Part shown: one piece after another, positions 8,904 to 17,121 of the stretch | How positions within the stretch are numbered: position 1 is the first letter of the stretch | How the letters are laid out: each line of letters begins with the position of its first letter | DNA from: Verrucomicrobiaceae bacterium | Lineage (GTDB): Bacteria > Verrucomicrobiota > Verrucomicrobiae > Verrucomicrobiales > Akkermansiaceae | Assembly (NCBI GenBank): GCA_003820635.1 | Contig: RPOS01000041.1 | Coordinates: forward strand, 1-23,981 | Direction: 5' to 3' | DNA length: 23,981 nucleotides | Notes under the pieces: model-generated | Told to the model about the DNA's origin: nothing | The model's database searches: none | The model's input: the letters and a program-made list of their open reading frames with translations, nothing else | Position numbers and translations under genes: made by a program

Positions 8904-11336
8904 TCACTCGTCGGCGATTTCAAGCCGCTGCGGCTGGCGCAGGGGGATGGACTCCTCGACTTCGCCAAGATCGAGGCTGTCGAGCACGTTGGTGCGGCGG
9001 CGCACCAGGCCGGGCTGGCCGGCGGTGGCGGCGAAGCTCGGCAGCTCGGTGTGGTAGGGATCGTCTCCTAACAAGGCCGGCGCCTTGGGTCGCACGGGCA
9101 CGGCATCCAGCGCGGGCAGGTTGAGGATGGCGGCATCCGGGTTCGCCACGTCCGCCGTGCTGCCGGAGTGGACGGTGCAGAAGGCCAGTTGCTCGGTGCC
9201 GCGGCGGAAATACTCGTTCACGCCGGTGCTGCGGGAGCGGACGACGCCGGTTTGCGGATCCTCCTCGTATTCCTGGCAAAACTGAGTGGCCCGCTGGCCG
9301 GAAACCGCGCAGACCGGGATTTGCACCACGTTTGGCGGCGGGGAAATACCGCTGCCGCCGAAGGACGGGGCCGCCGCATTCATCGCCGCCTGCCAGACCG
9401 GCATCGCCAGGTCCCGGCTGAAGGCACCCGGATAGATCGGCTCGCCATTGGAGAGCAGAAAGCCGGTCCACACGCCGCAGGTCACGCGCTTGTTGTAGCC
9501 GAGGAACCAGCAATCGCCGAAGTCATGGGTGGAGCCGCCTTTGCCGGCACCGTGGAAGGGTTTTTCCAACAAGCCTTCCAGCACGCCCTTGGAGCTGCCG
9601 CGGTAAAGCGAGCCGGCCATCATGCTGTGAACCTGCCAGGCGGTGGCGGCATCGATCACTTCCGGGCGTTGTGGCACCTCGCGCTGGCGGCGGTAAACCA
9701 CGCGACCCTGCGGGTCTTCGATGCGGTCCAGATAGGCGAGCCGCTGCGGCCCGAGCCTGCCACCCGAGGAAAAGGCGGAAATGGCGCGCACCGCCTGTTT
9801 CATGGATACTTCCTCAAAGCCCACCACGATGCGCGGCAGCAGTTCGGCTTTTTCCAGCGGGAAGCCGAAATCGCAGGCCGTGTCCACCACCTTGCGCAGG
9901 CCGGCTTGATCCGAAAACCGCACGGTGGCAGCGATCTTCGACTGCTCCAGCGCGGTGCGCGCCGGGATTTTCCCCTGATAAACCGGCGCGGCCACTTCCA
10001 TGCCCCACTCGCCGAGGATGCCCTCGCGCCCGCCCACCATCACCGAGCGGTTGTCCATCGGCTCGTCCTCCACGATGGTGGCCGGCGTGAGCCCCCGCTC
10101 CAGACCGGCGGCGTAGATGAAGGGGAAAAAAGCGGTGCCCAGCGGGCGCTTGCCGAGCTCGATGAAATCGTAGGGCACTTGCGCGTAGTCGCGGCCGCCG
10201 ACGTGGGCGAGCACCTCGCCGGTTTCGTGGTCCACCATCAGCACCGCTCCCTGCAGGTATTCGGGCGGCTTGGCGTCGCCCTTTTTGTAATCCTTGCGTT
10301 TCTGACGTTGGTATCCGGGCCGGGCCTCGGCTTTTTCCAGGCTTTCCAAGAGGGCTTGCTGGGCCGCCTCCTGCGCCTCCGCCAGAATGGTGGTGCGGAT
10401 GGTGAAACCGCCGGCGGCCAGCGCGTCCTCGCCAAGCTGGGCGTTCACCGCATCCGCGATGCGTTCGTAAAGGTGGGTGGTGCCGCGTTGCAGCGGTTTC
10501 GGATTCAATTTGAGCGGCGCGTCATACAATTCCCTAGCCTCCCGGCGTTTCAGCGCGCCGAGGTCCACCATGCGGCCCAGCACCAGGTTGCGCGAATTGC
10601 GGTTGCCGCGCTCGTTGTTGAGCGGGGAAAGGTTGGTGGGGTTCTTGATGCAGCCGACGATGGCGGCGCTTTCGAGCGCATTGAGCTGGCGCGGCTCCTT
10701 GCCGAAGTAACCGAGCGCGGCCGAGCGGATGCCGTAGTAGCCGCTGCCGAAGTAAATCCGGTTGAGGTAAAACTCGAGGATCTCCTCCTTGGTGTAGCGT
10801 TTCTCGATGCGCTGGGCGAGGAACGCCTCCACCAGCTTGCGCTGGATGCCGCTCTCGTTGCGTTTCCGGCGCTCGCTCTCCAGATCGTAGGCATTGCGCG
10901 CCAGTTGCTGGGTGATGGTGCTCGCACCCTGCGTCGTTTCACCGGCCTTCCAGTTGAGATAACCGGCACGGATGATGCCGATGTAGTCCACGCCGTCATG
11001 CGTGTTGAAACGCTGGTCCTCGCCGGCACGCAGCGCGTCGATGAAGATTTCCGGCACCTCGCTGATCGATATCACACTGCGGTTTTGCACGAAAATCCGG
11101 CCGATCTCCTTGCCGTTGCGGTCCACGATCAAGCTCGGGACTTCCAGATCGTTGATGCGCTCCAAGTCATAGATGGCGGCGCGGCCGCGGTATTCGCGGG
11201 TGAACTGCTCCACGAACATCCAGCCCGCGCTGCCGGCCAGCATGCCAAGCAGCACCAGCGCCAGCCAAAAGCCTTTGCGCTTGTAGAAACGCGGCTTGCG
11301 GGCCTTCTTGCGGTTGCTTTTCTGCTCTTCTGCCAT
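8904..11336 (-). CDS. Class A penicillin-binding protein (PBP1A-like) with degenerate transpeptidase site
   Basis: The 810-residue protein has a basic cytoplasmic start, one membrane helix (about 22-42), a family 51 glycosyltransferase domain and a transpeptidase-like domain. The glycosyltransferase looks intact: RAGEDQRFNTHDGVD with Glu106, GASTITQQLARN (137-148) and the LEFYLNRIYFGSGYYGI block (188-204), so it should polymerise lipid II. In the transpeptidase the usual SxxK is Thr401-Ala-Phe-Phe404, SxN is Ser466-Lys-Ile468, and KTGT is Lys599-Gly-Gly-Ser602. Catalytic serine and lysine are therefore both replaced. A C-terminal region with two cysteines (VCAVSGQRATQFC) is typical of PBP1A relatives. 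It may be a glycosyltransferase with a non-catalytic penicillin-binding-like module. It is divergent from the MidA-like gene. Confidence 0.92.
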   Translation of the reverse strand: MAEEQKSNRKKARKPRFYKRKGFWLALVLLGMLAGSAGWMFVEQFTREYRGRAAIYDLERINDLEVPSLIVDRNGKEIGRIFVQNRSVISISEVPEIFIDALRAGEDQRFNTHDGVDYIGIIRAGYLNWKAGETTQGASTITQQLARNAYDLESERRKRNESGIQRKLVEAFLAQRIEKRYTKEEILEFYLNRIYFGSGYYGIRSAALGYFGKEPRQLNALESAAIVGCIKNPTNLSPLNNERGNRNSRNLVLGRMVDLGALKRREARELYDAPLKLNPKPLQRGTTHLYERIADAVNAQLGEDALAAGGFTIRTTILAEAQEAAQQALLESLEKAEARPGYQRQKRKDYKKGDAKPPEYLQGAVLMVDHETGEVLAHVGGRDYAQVPYDFIELGKRPLGTAFFPFIYAAGLERGLTPATIVEDEPMDNRSVMVGGREGILGEWGMEVAAPVYQGKIPARTALEQSKIAATVRFSDQAGLRKVVDTACDFGFPLEKAELLPRIVVGFEEVSMKQAVRAISAFSSGGRLGPQRLAYLDRIEDPQGRVVYRRQREVPQRPEVIDAATAWQVHSMMAGSLYRGSSKGVLEGLLEKPFHGAGKGGSTHDFGDCWFLGYNKRVTCGVWTGFLLSNGEPIYPGAFSRDLAMPVWQAAMNAAAPSFGGSGISPPPNVVQIPVCAVSGQRATQFCQEYEEDPQTGVVRSRSTGVNEYFRRGTEQLAFCTVHSGSTADVANPDAAILNLPALDAVPVRPKAPALLGDDPYHTELPSFAATAGQPGLVRRRTNVLDSLDLGEVEESIPLRQPQRLEIADE

Positions 11337-11394
11337 GCTGGATTCCGAATCGCCGCCATCACCCGGGGAAGCCGCGTGCCCGGATGACTATCCC

Positions 11395-12492
11395 ATGAAA
11401 CGCGCCGCCGCAACCTCTTCGTTGGCGGGGCTTTTGCGGCAAAGGATTGCCCGCGGCGGGGCGATGGCCTTCACGGACTTCATGGCCGCAGCACTCTACG
11501 AGCCGGCGCTCGGCTACTACGCCCGCGGCACCCGCCAACTCGGCCGCGGCGGGGATTTCTTCACCAGCGTGAGCGTGGGCCCGCTTTTCGGGCACTTGCT
11601 CGCCCGCCGCTTCCTGCGCCACTGGCATGAAACCGGCCAACCACCGCGCTGGCGCATCATCGAATGTGGTGCCCACGATGGCACACTCGCCGCCGATGTG
11701 CTCGCCGCACTCGAAGGCCTGGATGCCACCGCCTTCGCCGCGTTGGAATATGCCATCCCGGAGCCCCTGCCAGCCCTGCAGGCCGCACAGCGCGAAATCT
11801 TGCGGAACTTCGCCGGCCGCGTCCGCTTCCTCACCCATCCCGCGGGACTCGCCGCCGAACCGCTGCCGGGCATCGCCTTCGGCAATGAAGTGCTCGACGC
11901 CCTGCCCTGTCACCTCGTCGAATGGCAGGGCGGCGGATGGCGTGAAGTGCGCGTCGCCTTGGATAATGCCGACCAATTGGTATTTCAATTGACGGAAATC
12001 CATGACGCGGCCCTGCGAGCGGCGCTGGAGCCGCTGGGCCGGGATTTTCCCGCAGGCTACCGCACGGAACTGCGCACCAGCTACCGGGATTTCCTCGCGC
12101 CGCTGGCCCGCGCGCTGCGGGGCGGGCTGATGATCTGGGTGGACTACGGGTTTCCGCGCGAGGACTACTACCAACCGGACCGCACCCGGGGCACCTTGCG
12201 CACATTTTCCAAGCACCGCGCCGGGGAGGATCCGCTCGAGCGGCCCGGCGAGGCGGACATCACCGCGCACGTCGATTTCACCGCCGTGGCCGAGGCCGCG
12301 CAGGCGCTCGGCGGGGCCCCGGCACCATTGCGCCACCAAGGTTCATGGCTGACGGAGGTCGGCCGGGAATGGTTGCTGGAAATGGAGGGCAAGCCGCGGC
12401 CTGCGGAGCTGCGCCAGTTCCAGACGCTCATGCACCCGGCCCACCTCGGCGGCAGCTTCCATGTGCTGGAAATCTTGTGGCCCGGCGAATGA
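11395..12492 (+). CDS. MidA/NDUFAF7-like SAM-dependent methyltransferase (DUF185)
   Basis: The 365-residue protein matches the MidA family. It has an N-terminal segment (MAFTDFMAAALYEPALGYY), the signature GRGGDFFTSVSVGPLFG, the SAM-binding motif IIECGAHDGTLAADVL, then FGNEVLDALPCHLVEW, and a late WVDYGFPREDYY. Mitochondrial NDUFAF7 methylates an arginine of a complex I subunit during assembly; the bacterial substrate is not known. The ATG at 11395 was chosen because the preceding in-frame residues are unlike the family and would overlap the divergent PBP gene. Fifty-eight bases separate the two starts, so they share a compact promoter region. Confidence 0.88.
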   Translation: MKRAAATSSLAGLLRQRIARGGAMAFTDFMAAALYEPALGYYARGTRQLGRGGDFFTSVSVGPLFGHLLARRFLRHWHETGQPPRWRIIECGAHDGTLAADVLAALEGLDATAFAALEYAIPEPLPALQAAQREILRNFAGRVRFLTHPAGLAAEPLPGIAFGNEVLDALPCHLVEWQGGGWREVRVALDNADQLVFQLTEIHDAALRAALEPLGRDFPAGYRTELRTSYRDFLAPLARALRGGLMIWVDYGFPREDYYQPDRTRGTLRTFSKHRAGEDPLERPGEADITAHVDFTAVAEAAQALGGAPAPLRHQGSWLTEVGREWLLEMEGKPRPAELRQFQTLMHPAHLGGSFHVLEILWPGE

Positions 12493-12504
12493 GCCGGCAG
12501 CGCG

Positions 12505-13632
12505 TCACGGATCCTCGGCCAGCCAGGCATCGATGCCGCCGAGCACGTTTTTGGCGCGGGTGAAGCCGCGGGCCATGAGCATTTCCACGGCGCGCGCCGA
12601 GCGCATGCCCATCTTGCAGTGGACGAGGATGTCGCGGTCGGCCGGCAGGCTGTCGATGTGCTCCATGAGGGTTCCCAACGGAATCAGGCGGGCTCCCTCG
12701 ATGCGGGCGATGGCGTGTTCGTGCGGCTCGCGCACATCGATGAGCAGTCCTTGGAAATCCCCGGCGAGCAGGGTGCGGAGTTCGGCGGTGGTGATGGTTT
12801 GCATGGAGTTTTCAGTAGGCGTGCAGGTGGCTTGCGCGAGGGTTTCCGGGTTTCTAACAGATGAAATTTCCGGGTGCTCGCCACACAGGCGGCATTGGGG
12901 ATCGCGGTGCAGGGTGAGCGTGCGGAACTGGCTGTGCAACGCGTCGTAGGCGGTGAGTTTACCGAGTGGCATCGCGCCGATGCCGAGGATGAGCTTGAGC
13001 GTTTCCATCGCCTGGATGGAGCCGATGATGCCGGGCAGCACGCCGAGCACGCCGGCCTCCGCGCACGATGGCACGCTGCCGGGCGCGGGCAGGTGCGGCA
13101 GCATGCAGCGGTAGCACGGCCCGCCGAGGTGCGGGGCGAACACGCCGGTCTGCCCCTCGAAGCGGTGGATCGCGCCATAGACCAGCGGCTTGCGCAGGAA
13201 AAACGCGGTGTCGTTGGTTAGAAAACGCGTCGGGAAATTGTCCGAGCCATCGACGAGCACGTCGTAGCCGGCGGCGATGTCCATTGCATTGTCCGGCGTG
13301 AGGCGCACGGGGTGCAGCTCGAGAGTCACATGCGGATTCACCTCGCGCAGGCGGGCGGCGGCGCTTTCGAGCTTGGGTTTGCCCACCCACGATTCGCCGT
13401 GGAGGATCTGGCGCTGGAGGTTTGAGGCGTCCACCACATCGGCATCTATCAGGCCGATCCGGCCGACACCCGCCGCCGCCAGATACATCGCGTTGGGCGA
13501 GCCGAGTGCGCCGCAGCCGACGAGCAGCACCGAAGCGTTTTTCAGCCGCAACTGGCCCTCCTCGCCGATCGAGGGGATCAGCAGGTGGCGCGAGTAGCGC
13601 AGCAGTTCCGCAGGCGAAAGTTTCTCCGGCAT
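12505..13632 (-). CDS. moeZ: MoeZ/MOCS3-type adenylyltransferase with C-terminal rhodanese domain
   Basis: The 375-residue protein fuses a ThiF/MoeB E1-like domain to a rhodanese domain. Such proteins adenylate the C-terminus of a ubiquitin-like sulfur carrier (MoaD or ThiS type) and then form a thiocarboxylate for molybdopterin, thiamine or thio-tRNA synthesis. Visible are the ATP loop GCGALGSP (39-46), DADVVDASNLQRQ (63-75), a zinc site of two CxxC pairs (Cys173/176 and Cys247/250), the E1 cysteine at 190 (GSVPSCAEAG), and the rhodanese cysteine at 339 in VHCKMGMRSARA. The ATG at 13632 gives the usual start just before LSPAELLRYSRHLL. An in-frame ATG at 13683 would add 17 atypical residues. 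The sulfur-carrier partner is not in the window. Confidence 0.92.
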   Translation of the reverse strand: MPEKLSPAELLRYSRHLLIPSIGEEGQLRLKNASVLLVGCGALGSPNAMYLAAAGVGRIGLIDADVVDASNLQRQILHGESWVGKPKLESAAARLREVNPHVTLELHPVRLTPDNAMDIAAGYDVLVDGSDNFPTRFLTNDTAFFLRKPLVYGAIHRFEGQTGVFAPHLGGPCYRCMLPHLPAPGSVPSCAEAGVLGVLPGIIGSIQAMETLKLILGIGAMPLGKLTAYDALHSQFRTLTLHRDPQCRLCGEHPEISSVRNPETLAQATCTPTENSMQTITTAELRTLLAGDFQGLLIDVREPHEHAIARIEGARLIPLGTLMEHIDSLPADRDILVHCKMGMRSARAVEMLMARGFTRAKNVLGGIDAWLAEDP

Positions 13633-13717
13633 GGCGGCGGCAAGATGGGTGGAACTGCCCGGCTGTCCAAGTTGGAAAAGCACTTTGCATGGCCGTGATC
13701 GGTGTTAGGTTGGCCCC

Positions 13718-14308
13718 ATGCCTGAAGTTCTATCCACTTTCCGCCTGCAGCCCGGAGATCAAGCGCCGGATTTCTCGCTGCCGGATGCCAGCGGCCACAT
13801 CGTTTCCCACGCGGACGCCGCAGGCCCGGCCGGGCTGCTGGTGGTGTTCGCCTGCAATCACTGCCCCTTCGTGGTCCACTTGGCGGACGCGCTGGGCGAT
13901 CTGGCGCGCGAGATCAAGGCACTCGGTGTGCACACGGTGGCGATCAACCCGAATGACACGGCAAAAGTCCCGGGCGACTCCGCCGGGCAAATGACGCCTT
14001 TCGCGGCGGCCCACCGCTGGGAGTTTCCCTATCTCATCGACGAATCCCAGGAAATCGCCAAGGCCTACAGTGCGGCCTGCACTCCGGATTTCTTCCTCTG
14101 CGACGCCACCGGCAGCATCGCTTACATGGGCCAGTTCGACGACTCGCGCCCGCGCAGCGGCACGAAACCCCACGGCGGCGACCTGCGCGAAGCGGTGCGC
14201 CGCATGGTCGAGGGCGAACAACCGCTCGTCCGGCCTTATCCGAGCAGCGGCTGCAGCATCAAGTGGAAGGAAGGAAACCAGCCGGACTGGTGGGATTCCG
14301 GCGTCTAA
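13718..14308 (+). CDS. Thioredoxin-fold (AhpC/TSA-type) protein with CNHC motif
   Basis: The 196-residue protein starts with the peroxiredoxin-like LQPGDQAPDFSLPD. It carries a redox motif CNHC (Cys46, Cys49) in FACNHCPFVVHL and a cis-proline loop ACTPDFFLCD (120-129) with two further cysteines, 121 and 128. The pattern ACNHCPF is typical of an uncharacterised thioredoxin family related to TlpA and AhpC. No signal peptide is present, so a cytoplasmic thiol reductase or peroxidase role is likely but unproven. The gene is divergent from the MoeZ-type gene. Its TAA stop shares bases with the stop of convergent mtnP. Confidence 0.87.
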   Translation: MPEVLSTFRLQPGDQAPDFSLPDASGHIVSHADAAGPAGLLVVFACNHCPFVVHLADALGDLAREIKALGVHTVAINPNDTAKVPGDSAGQMTPFAAAHRWEFPYLIDESQEIAKAYSAACTPDFFLCDATGSIAYMGQFDDSRPRSGTKPHGGDLREAVRRMVEGEQPLVRPYPSSGCSIKWKEGNQPDWWDSGV

Positions 14309-15183
14309 CCGACACGGCCGAGGATCGGCGCGAGGTCGGCCGCGGTCTTGGCGGGCCACGTTTCGCGCGGCGTGAAAAGCGCGGTGTCCAGCACTTGGTG
14401 CGACGCGCTGGAAGCAATTTCCGGGATCAGGGAAACAACCTCGCGCACGATGCGTTTGGCGAGTGCGCTGTTGGCATGGAGGTTGGCGACGACCGCGTCC
14501 ACTTCCACCGCTTGCTCGTCTTGTTTCCAGCAATCGTAGTCCGTCACCAACGCAAGGGCGGCGGCGGCGATTTCCGCCTCGCGCGCGAGCCGGGCCTCCG
14601 GCGCATTGGTCATGCCGATGAGGTCCGCGCCCATCATCCGGTGCATCGCGGCCTCCGCGCGGGTCGAGAAGGCCGGACCGTTCATGCACAGGTAGGTGCC
14701 GCCGTCATGCGTGCCGGGCGCGAGTTTCCGCGCGGCGGTGAGCAGCAGTTTCCGGAGGTCCGTGCAGTAGGGATCCGCAAAGCCGACATGCGCGGCGATG
14801 CCCTTGCCGAAAAACGTGTGCTTCGCGCCGGTGCCGGTGCGGTCGATGAGCTGGTCCGGCACCACGATGTCGCGCGGCTTGAGTTCCTCGCGCAGGCTGC
14901 CGACGGCAGTGACGGAAATCAACCAACGCACGCCGAGCGAGCGCAGCGCCCAGATATTGGCGCGGTGGTTGATTTCATGCGGCAGCAAACGGTGGCCCAC
15001 GCCATGGCGCGGCAGGAAGCACACCTTGCGCCCGTCGATGCGGCCGGTGACCAGCTTGTCCGAGGGCTCTCCGAACGGCGTGCTCACGGCGATCTCCGAA
15101 ATTTCCGCGATGCCCTCCATTTCATAAAGCCCGCTGCCACCAATCACGCCGATGGCCGGCTCCTGCGTTGTTTCCAAACTCAT
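14305..15183 (-). CDS. mtnP: S-methyl-5'-thioadenosine phosphorylase
   Basis: The 292-residue protein belongs to the trimeric purine nucleoside phosphorylase family, in the MTAP branch. It cleaves methylthioadenosine with phosphate to adenine and 5-methylthioribose-1-phosphate. Motifs include the N-terminal IGVIGGSGLYEM (11-22), PRHGVGHRLLPHEINHRAN, the NGPAFSTRAE and GADLIGMTNAPEARLARE purine/ribose-site segments, and DYDCW with the aspartate expected for adenine recognition. mtnA, the next enzyme of the pathway, lies 1.9 kb away on the same strand. The TAG stop overlaps the TAA stop of the convergent thioredoxin-fold gene by four bases. Confidence 0.94.
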   Translation of the reverse strand: MSLETTQEPAIGVIGGSGLYEMEGIAEISEIAVSTPFGEPSDKLVTGRIDGRKVCFLPRHGVGHRLLPHEINHRANIWALRSLGVRWLISVTAVGSLREELKPRDIVVPDQLIDRTGTGAKHTFFGKGIAAHVGFADPYCTDLRKLLLTAARKLAPGTHDGGTYLCMNGPAFSTRAEAAMHRMMGADLIGMTNAPEARLAREAEIAAAALALVTDYDCWKQDEQAVEVDAVVANLHANSALAKRIVREVVSLIPEIASSASHQVLDTALFTPRETWPAKTAADLAPILGRVG

Positions 15184-15283
15184 GGCGGCGGGATAACCAG
15201 TCCGCCGCCCGCCGACAAGCGCGCAAGTCCCATTTTCAAATTCCCCAGTTGGCGGATCGCGCGGCTCACGCTATGGTTTCCAC

Positions 15284-15850
15284 ATGCCCGCCGATCCTTC
15301 CAAATCCGATCTTCCGGTCACGCTGCGCGGCAGTTTGCTGATTGCGGATCCATCGTTGCGGGACGGCACCTTTGATCGCTCGGTGATCCTGCTGACCTCG
15401 CACGGCACCGGGGAAGGAGCCGCCGGATTGATCCTGAATCACCCGACCGGCCGGGTGGTGGGGGATTTCCTCAAGGGCGAGGAATTCACGCCGCTGCGGC
15501 ACCTCGCCGTGCACGAGGGCGGGCCTGTTTTGCACGAGCAGATGACGTTTTCCTCGTTCTGGTGGAGTAAAAAACTCGGGCTGCGCTGGGCCATGCGCAT
15601 CTCCGCCAAGCAGGCCGCCGAACATGCCCACAAGCCCGGCCGCATCGTGCGCGCCTTCATCGGCTACTCCGGCTGGAGCCCCGGCCAGCTTGAAAACGAG
15701 CTCAAGCGCCAATCGTGGTTTCCCGTCAGCCCGCAGCCCGATCTGCTCGGCCAGGCGCACGATCGCAGTCTGTGGGCGCAATTGCTGCGCGGGATGTCGC
15801 CATTCCACCGGATCCTCGCCGAGGCGCCGCAAGATCCATACCTCAATTGA
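15284..15850 (+). CDS. YqgE/AlgH family protein
   Basis: The 188-residue protein matches the YqgE/AlgH (DUF179/UPF0301) family over its whole length. It shows LRGSLLIADPSLRDGTFDRS near the start, VILLTSHG and GAAGLILNHPTG, then GGPVLHEQ, and the C-terminal FIGYSGWSPGQLENEL. The family is widespread, single-domain and of unresolved biochemical function. Divergent mtnP begins 100 bases upstream. ribBA follows after 65 bases on the same strand, so the two could share a transcript. Confidence 0.92.
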   Translation: MPADPSKSDLPVTLRGSLLIADPSLRDGTFDRSVILLTSHGTGEGAAGLILNHPTGRVVGDFLKGEEFTPLRHLAVHEGGPVLHEQMTFSSFWWSKKLGLRWAMRISAKQAAEHAHKPGRIVRAFIGYSGWSPGQLENELKRQSWFPVSPQPDLLGQAHDRSLWAQLLRGMSPFHRILAEAPQDPYLN

Positions 15851-15915
15851 CCGGGAATGCAGGGTTGCCGGGCGCGTTCTCAGCGCGTTCACTTCCGCCA
15901 GCCAGTCCACCGCCC

Positions 15916-17121
15916 ATGTCTGATACCGAGAGCCTGTTCAGTCCCATCGATGAAATCATCGCCGAAATCGCCGCCGGCCGCATGGTGATCTGCGCCGATG
16001 ATCCGTCGCGCGAGAACGAGCTGGATCTCATCGGCGCGGCCTCGCTCTGCACGCCGGAAATGGTCAACTTCATGGCGGTTTACGGCCGCGGGCTGATCTG
16101 CGCGCCGCTGCCCGCCCAGCGCACCGAGGAACTGGACCTGCCGCAGATGACGCGCCGCAACCACGAGGGCCAGAAAACCGCCTTCACCGTGAGCGTGGAT
16201 GCCGCCGTGGGCATCAGCACCGGCATTTCCGCCGCCGACCGCGCCCTCACGCTGCGCCTGCTCGCCGATCCGGATGCCGGGGCCGACGCCTTCGTCCGGC
16301 CCGGGCACATTTTCCCGCTGCGCGCCATGCCGGATGGCGTGTTGCGCCGCGCCGGCCATACCGAGGCCGCCATCGATCTCACCCGCCTCGCCGGCCTGCC
16401 CGAGGCCGCGGTGATTTGTGAAATCATCAATGACGACGGCACCATGGCGCGCGTCAGCAACCTCGCCGCCTATCAGAAACGCCACGGCCTCAAGGCCTGC
16501 ACCATCGCCCAACTCATCGAATACCGCCGCCGCTCCGAGAAACTCGTGGTCTGCGAGCAAACCATCAAGATGCCCACCGACTATGGCGAGTTCGACTGCC
16601 ATCTCTACCGCGTCATCACCGATGGCAGCCACCACCTCGCGCTCAGCCGCGGCGAGATCGATCCGGAAAAACCCACCATCGTCCGCGTGCATTCCGAGTG
16701 CCTCACCGGTGATGTGTTTCACTCGCAACGCTGCGACTGTGGCGGCCAGCTCGCCGCCGCGCTTGAACATATCTCCAAGGAAGGCGGCGTGTTGTTATAT
16801 CTCCGCCAGGAAGGCCGCGGCATCGGACTGCCCGCCAAAATCCACGCCTACAAGCTCCAGGAGCAAGGGCTCGATACCGTCGAAGCCAACGAAAAACTCG
16901 GTTTCGCCTCCGACTTGCGCGACTACGGCATGGGCGCGCAGATCCTTTGTGATCTCGGCGTGCGGCGCATCCGCCTGCTCACCAACAATCCGAAGAAAGT
17001 CGTCGGACTCGATGGCTATGGCTTGGAAATCATTGAGCAGCTGCCCATTTCCCTGCCCGCCAATCCGCATAACGAGAGATACCTCGAAACCAAGCGCACG
17101 CGCATGGGGCACACTCTCTAA
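15916..17121 (+). CDS. ribBA: Bifunctional 3,4-DHBP synthase / GTP cyclohydrolase II
   Basis: The 401-residue protein joins RibB (about 1-205) and RibA (about 210-401), which start the two branches of riboflavin synthesis from ribulose-5-phosphate and GTP. RibB motifs are DDPSRENELDLIGAA, RPGHIFPL (128-135), GHTEAAIDL and CEIINDDGTMAR; the usual RENEGD reads RENELD here. RibA has the zinc ligands Cys262, Cys273 and Cys275 in SECLTGDVFHSQRCDCG, the catalytic-site loop QEGRGIGL, and RLLTNNPKKV. The ATG at 15916 places RibB at its normal start. The 65-base leader shows no FMN riboswitch. The TAA stop overlaps the TAG stop of convergent mtnA on the same four bases. Confidence 0.95.
   Translation: MSDTESLFSPIDEIIAEIAAGRMVICADDPSRENELDLIGAASLCTPEMVNFMAVYGRGLICAPLPAQRTEELDLPQMTRRNHEGQKTAFTVSVDAAVGISTGISAADRALTLRLLADPDAGADAFVRPGHIFPLRAMPDGVLRRAGHTEAAIDLTRLAGLPEAAVICEIINDDGTMARVSNLAAYQKRHGLKACTIAQLIEYRRRSEKLVVCEQTIKMPTDYGEFDCHLYRVITDGSHHLALSRGEIDPEKPTIVRVHSECLTGDVFHSQRCDCGGQLAAALEHISKEGGVLLYLRQEGRGIGLPAKIHAYKLQEQGLDTVEANEKLGFASDLRDYGMGAQILCDLGVRRIRLLTNNPKKVVGLDGYGLEIIEQLPISLPANPHNERYLETKRTRMGHTL

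Noticed and set aside
9168..11387. 739-codon open frame on the forward strand opposite the PBP gene
   Set aside because: It is antisense to a clearly recognisable PBP1A-like gene, its translation is low-complexity (His/Ala/Gly-rich) without any family motif, and long antisense frames are expected in GC-rich genes.
15851..15915. FMN riboswitch upstream of ribBA
   Set aside because: The 65-base leader is too short and shows none of the conserved RFN element segments.
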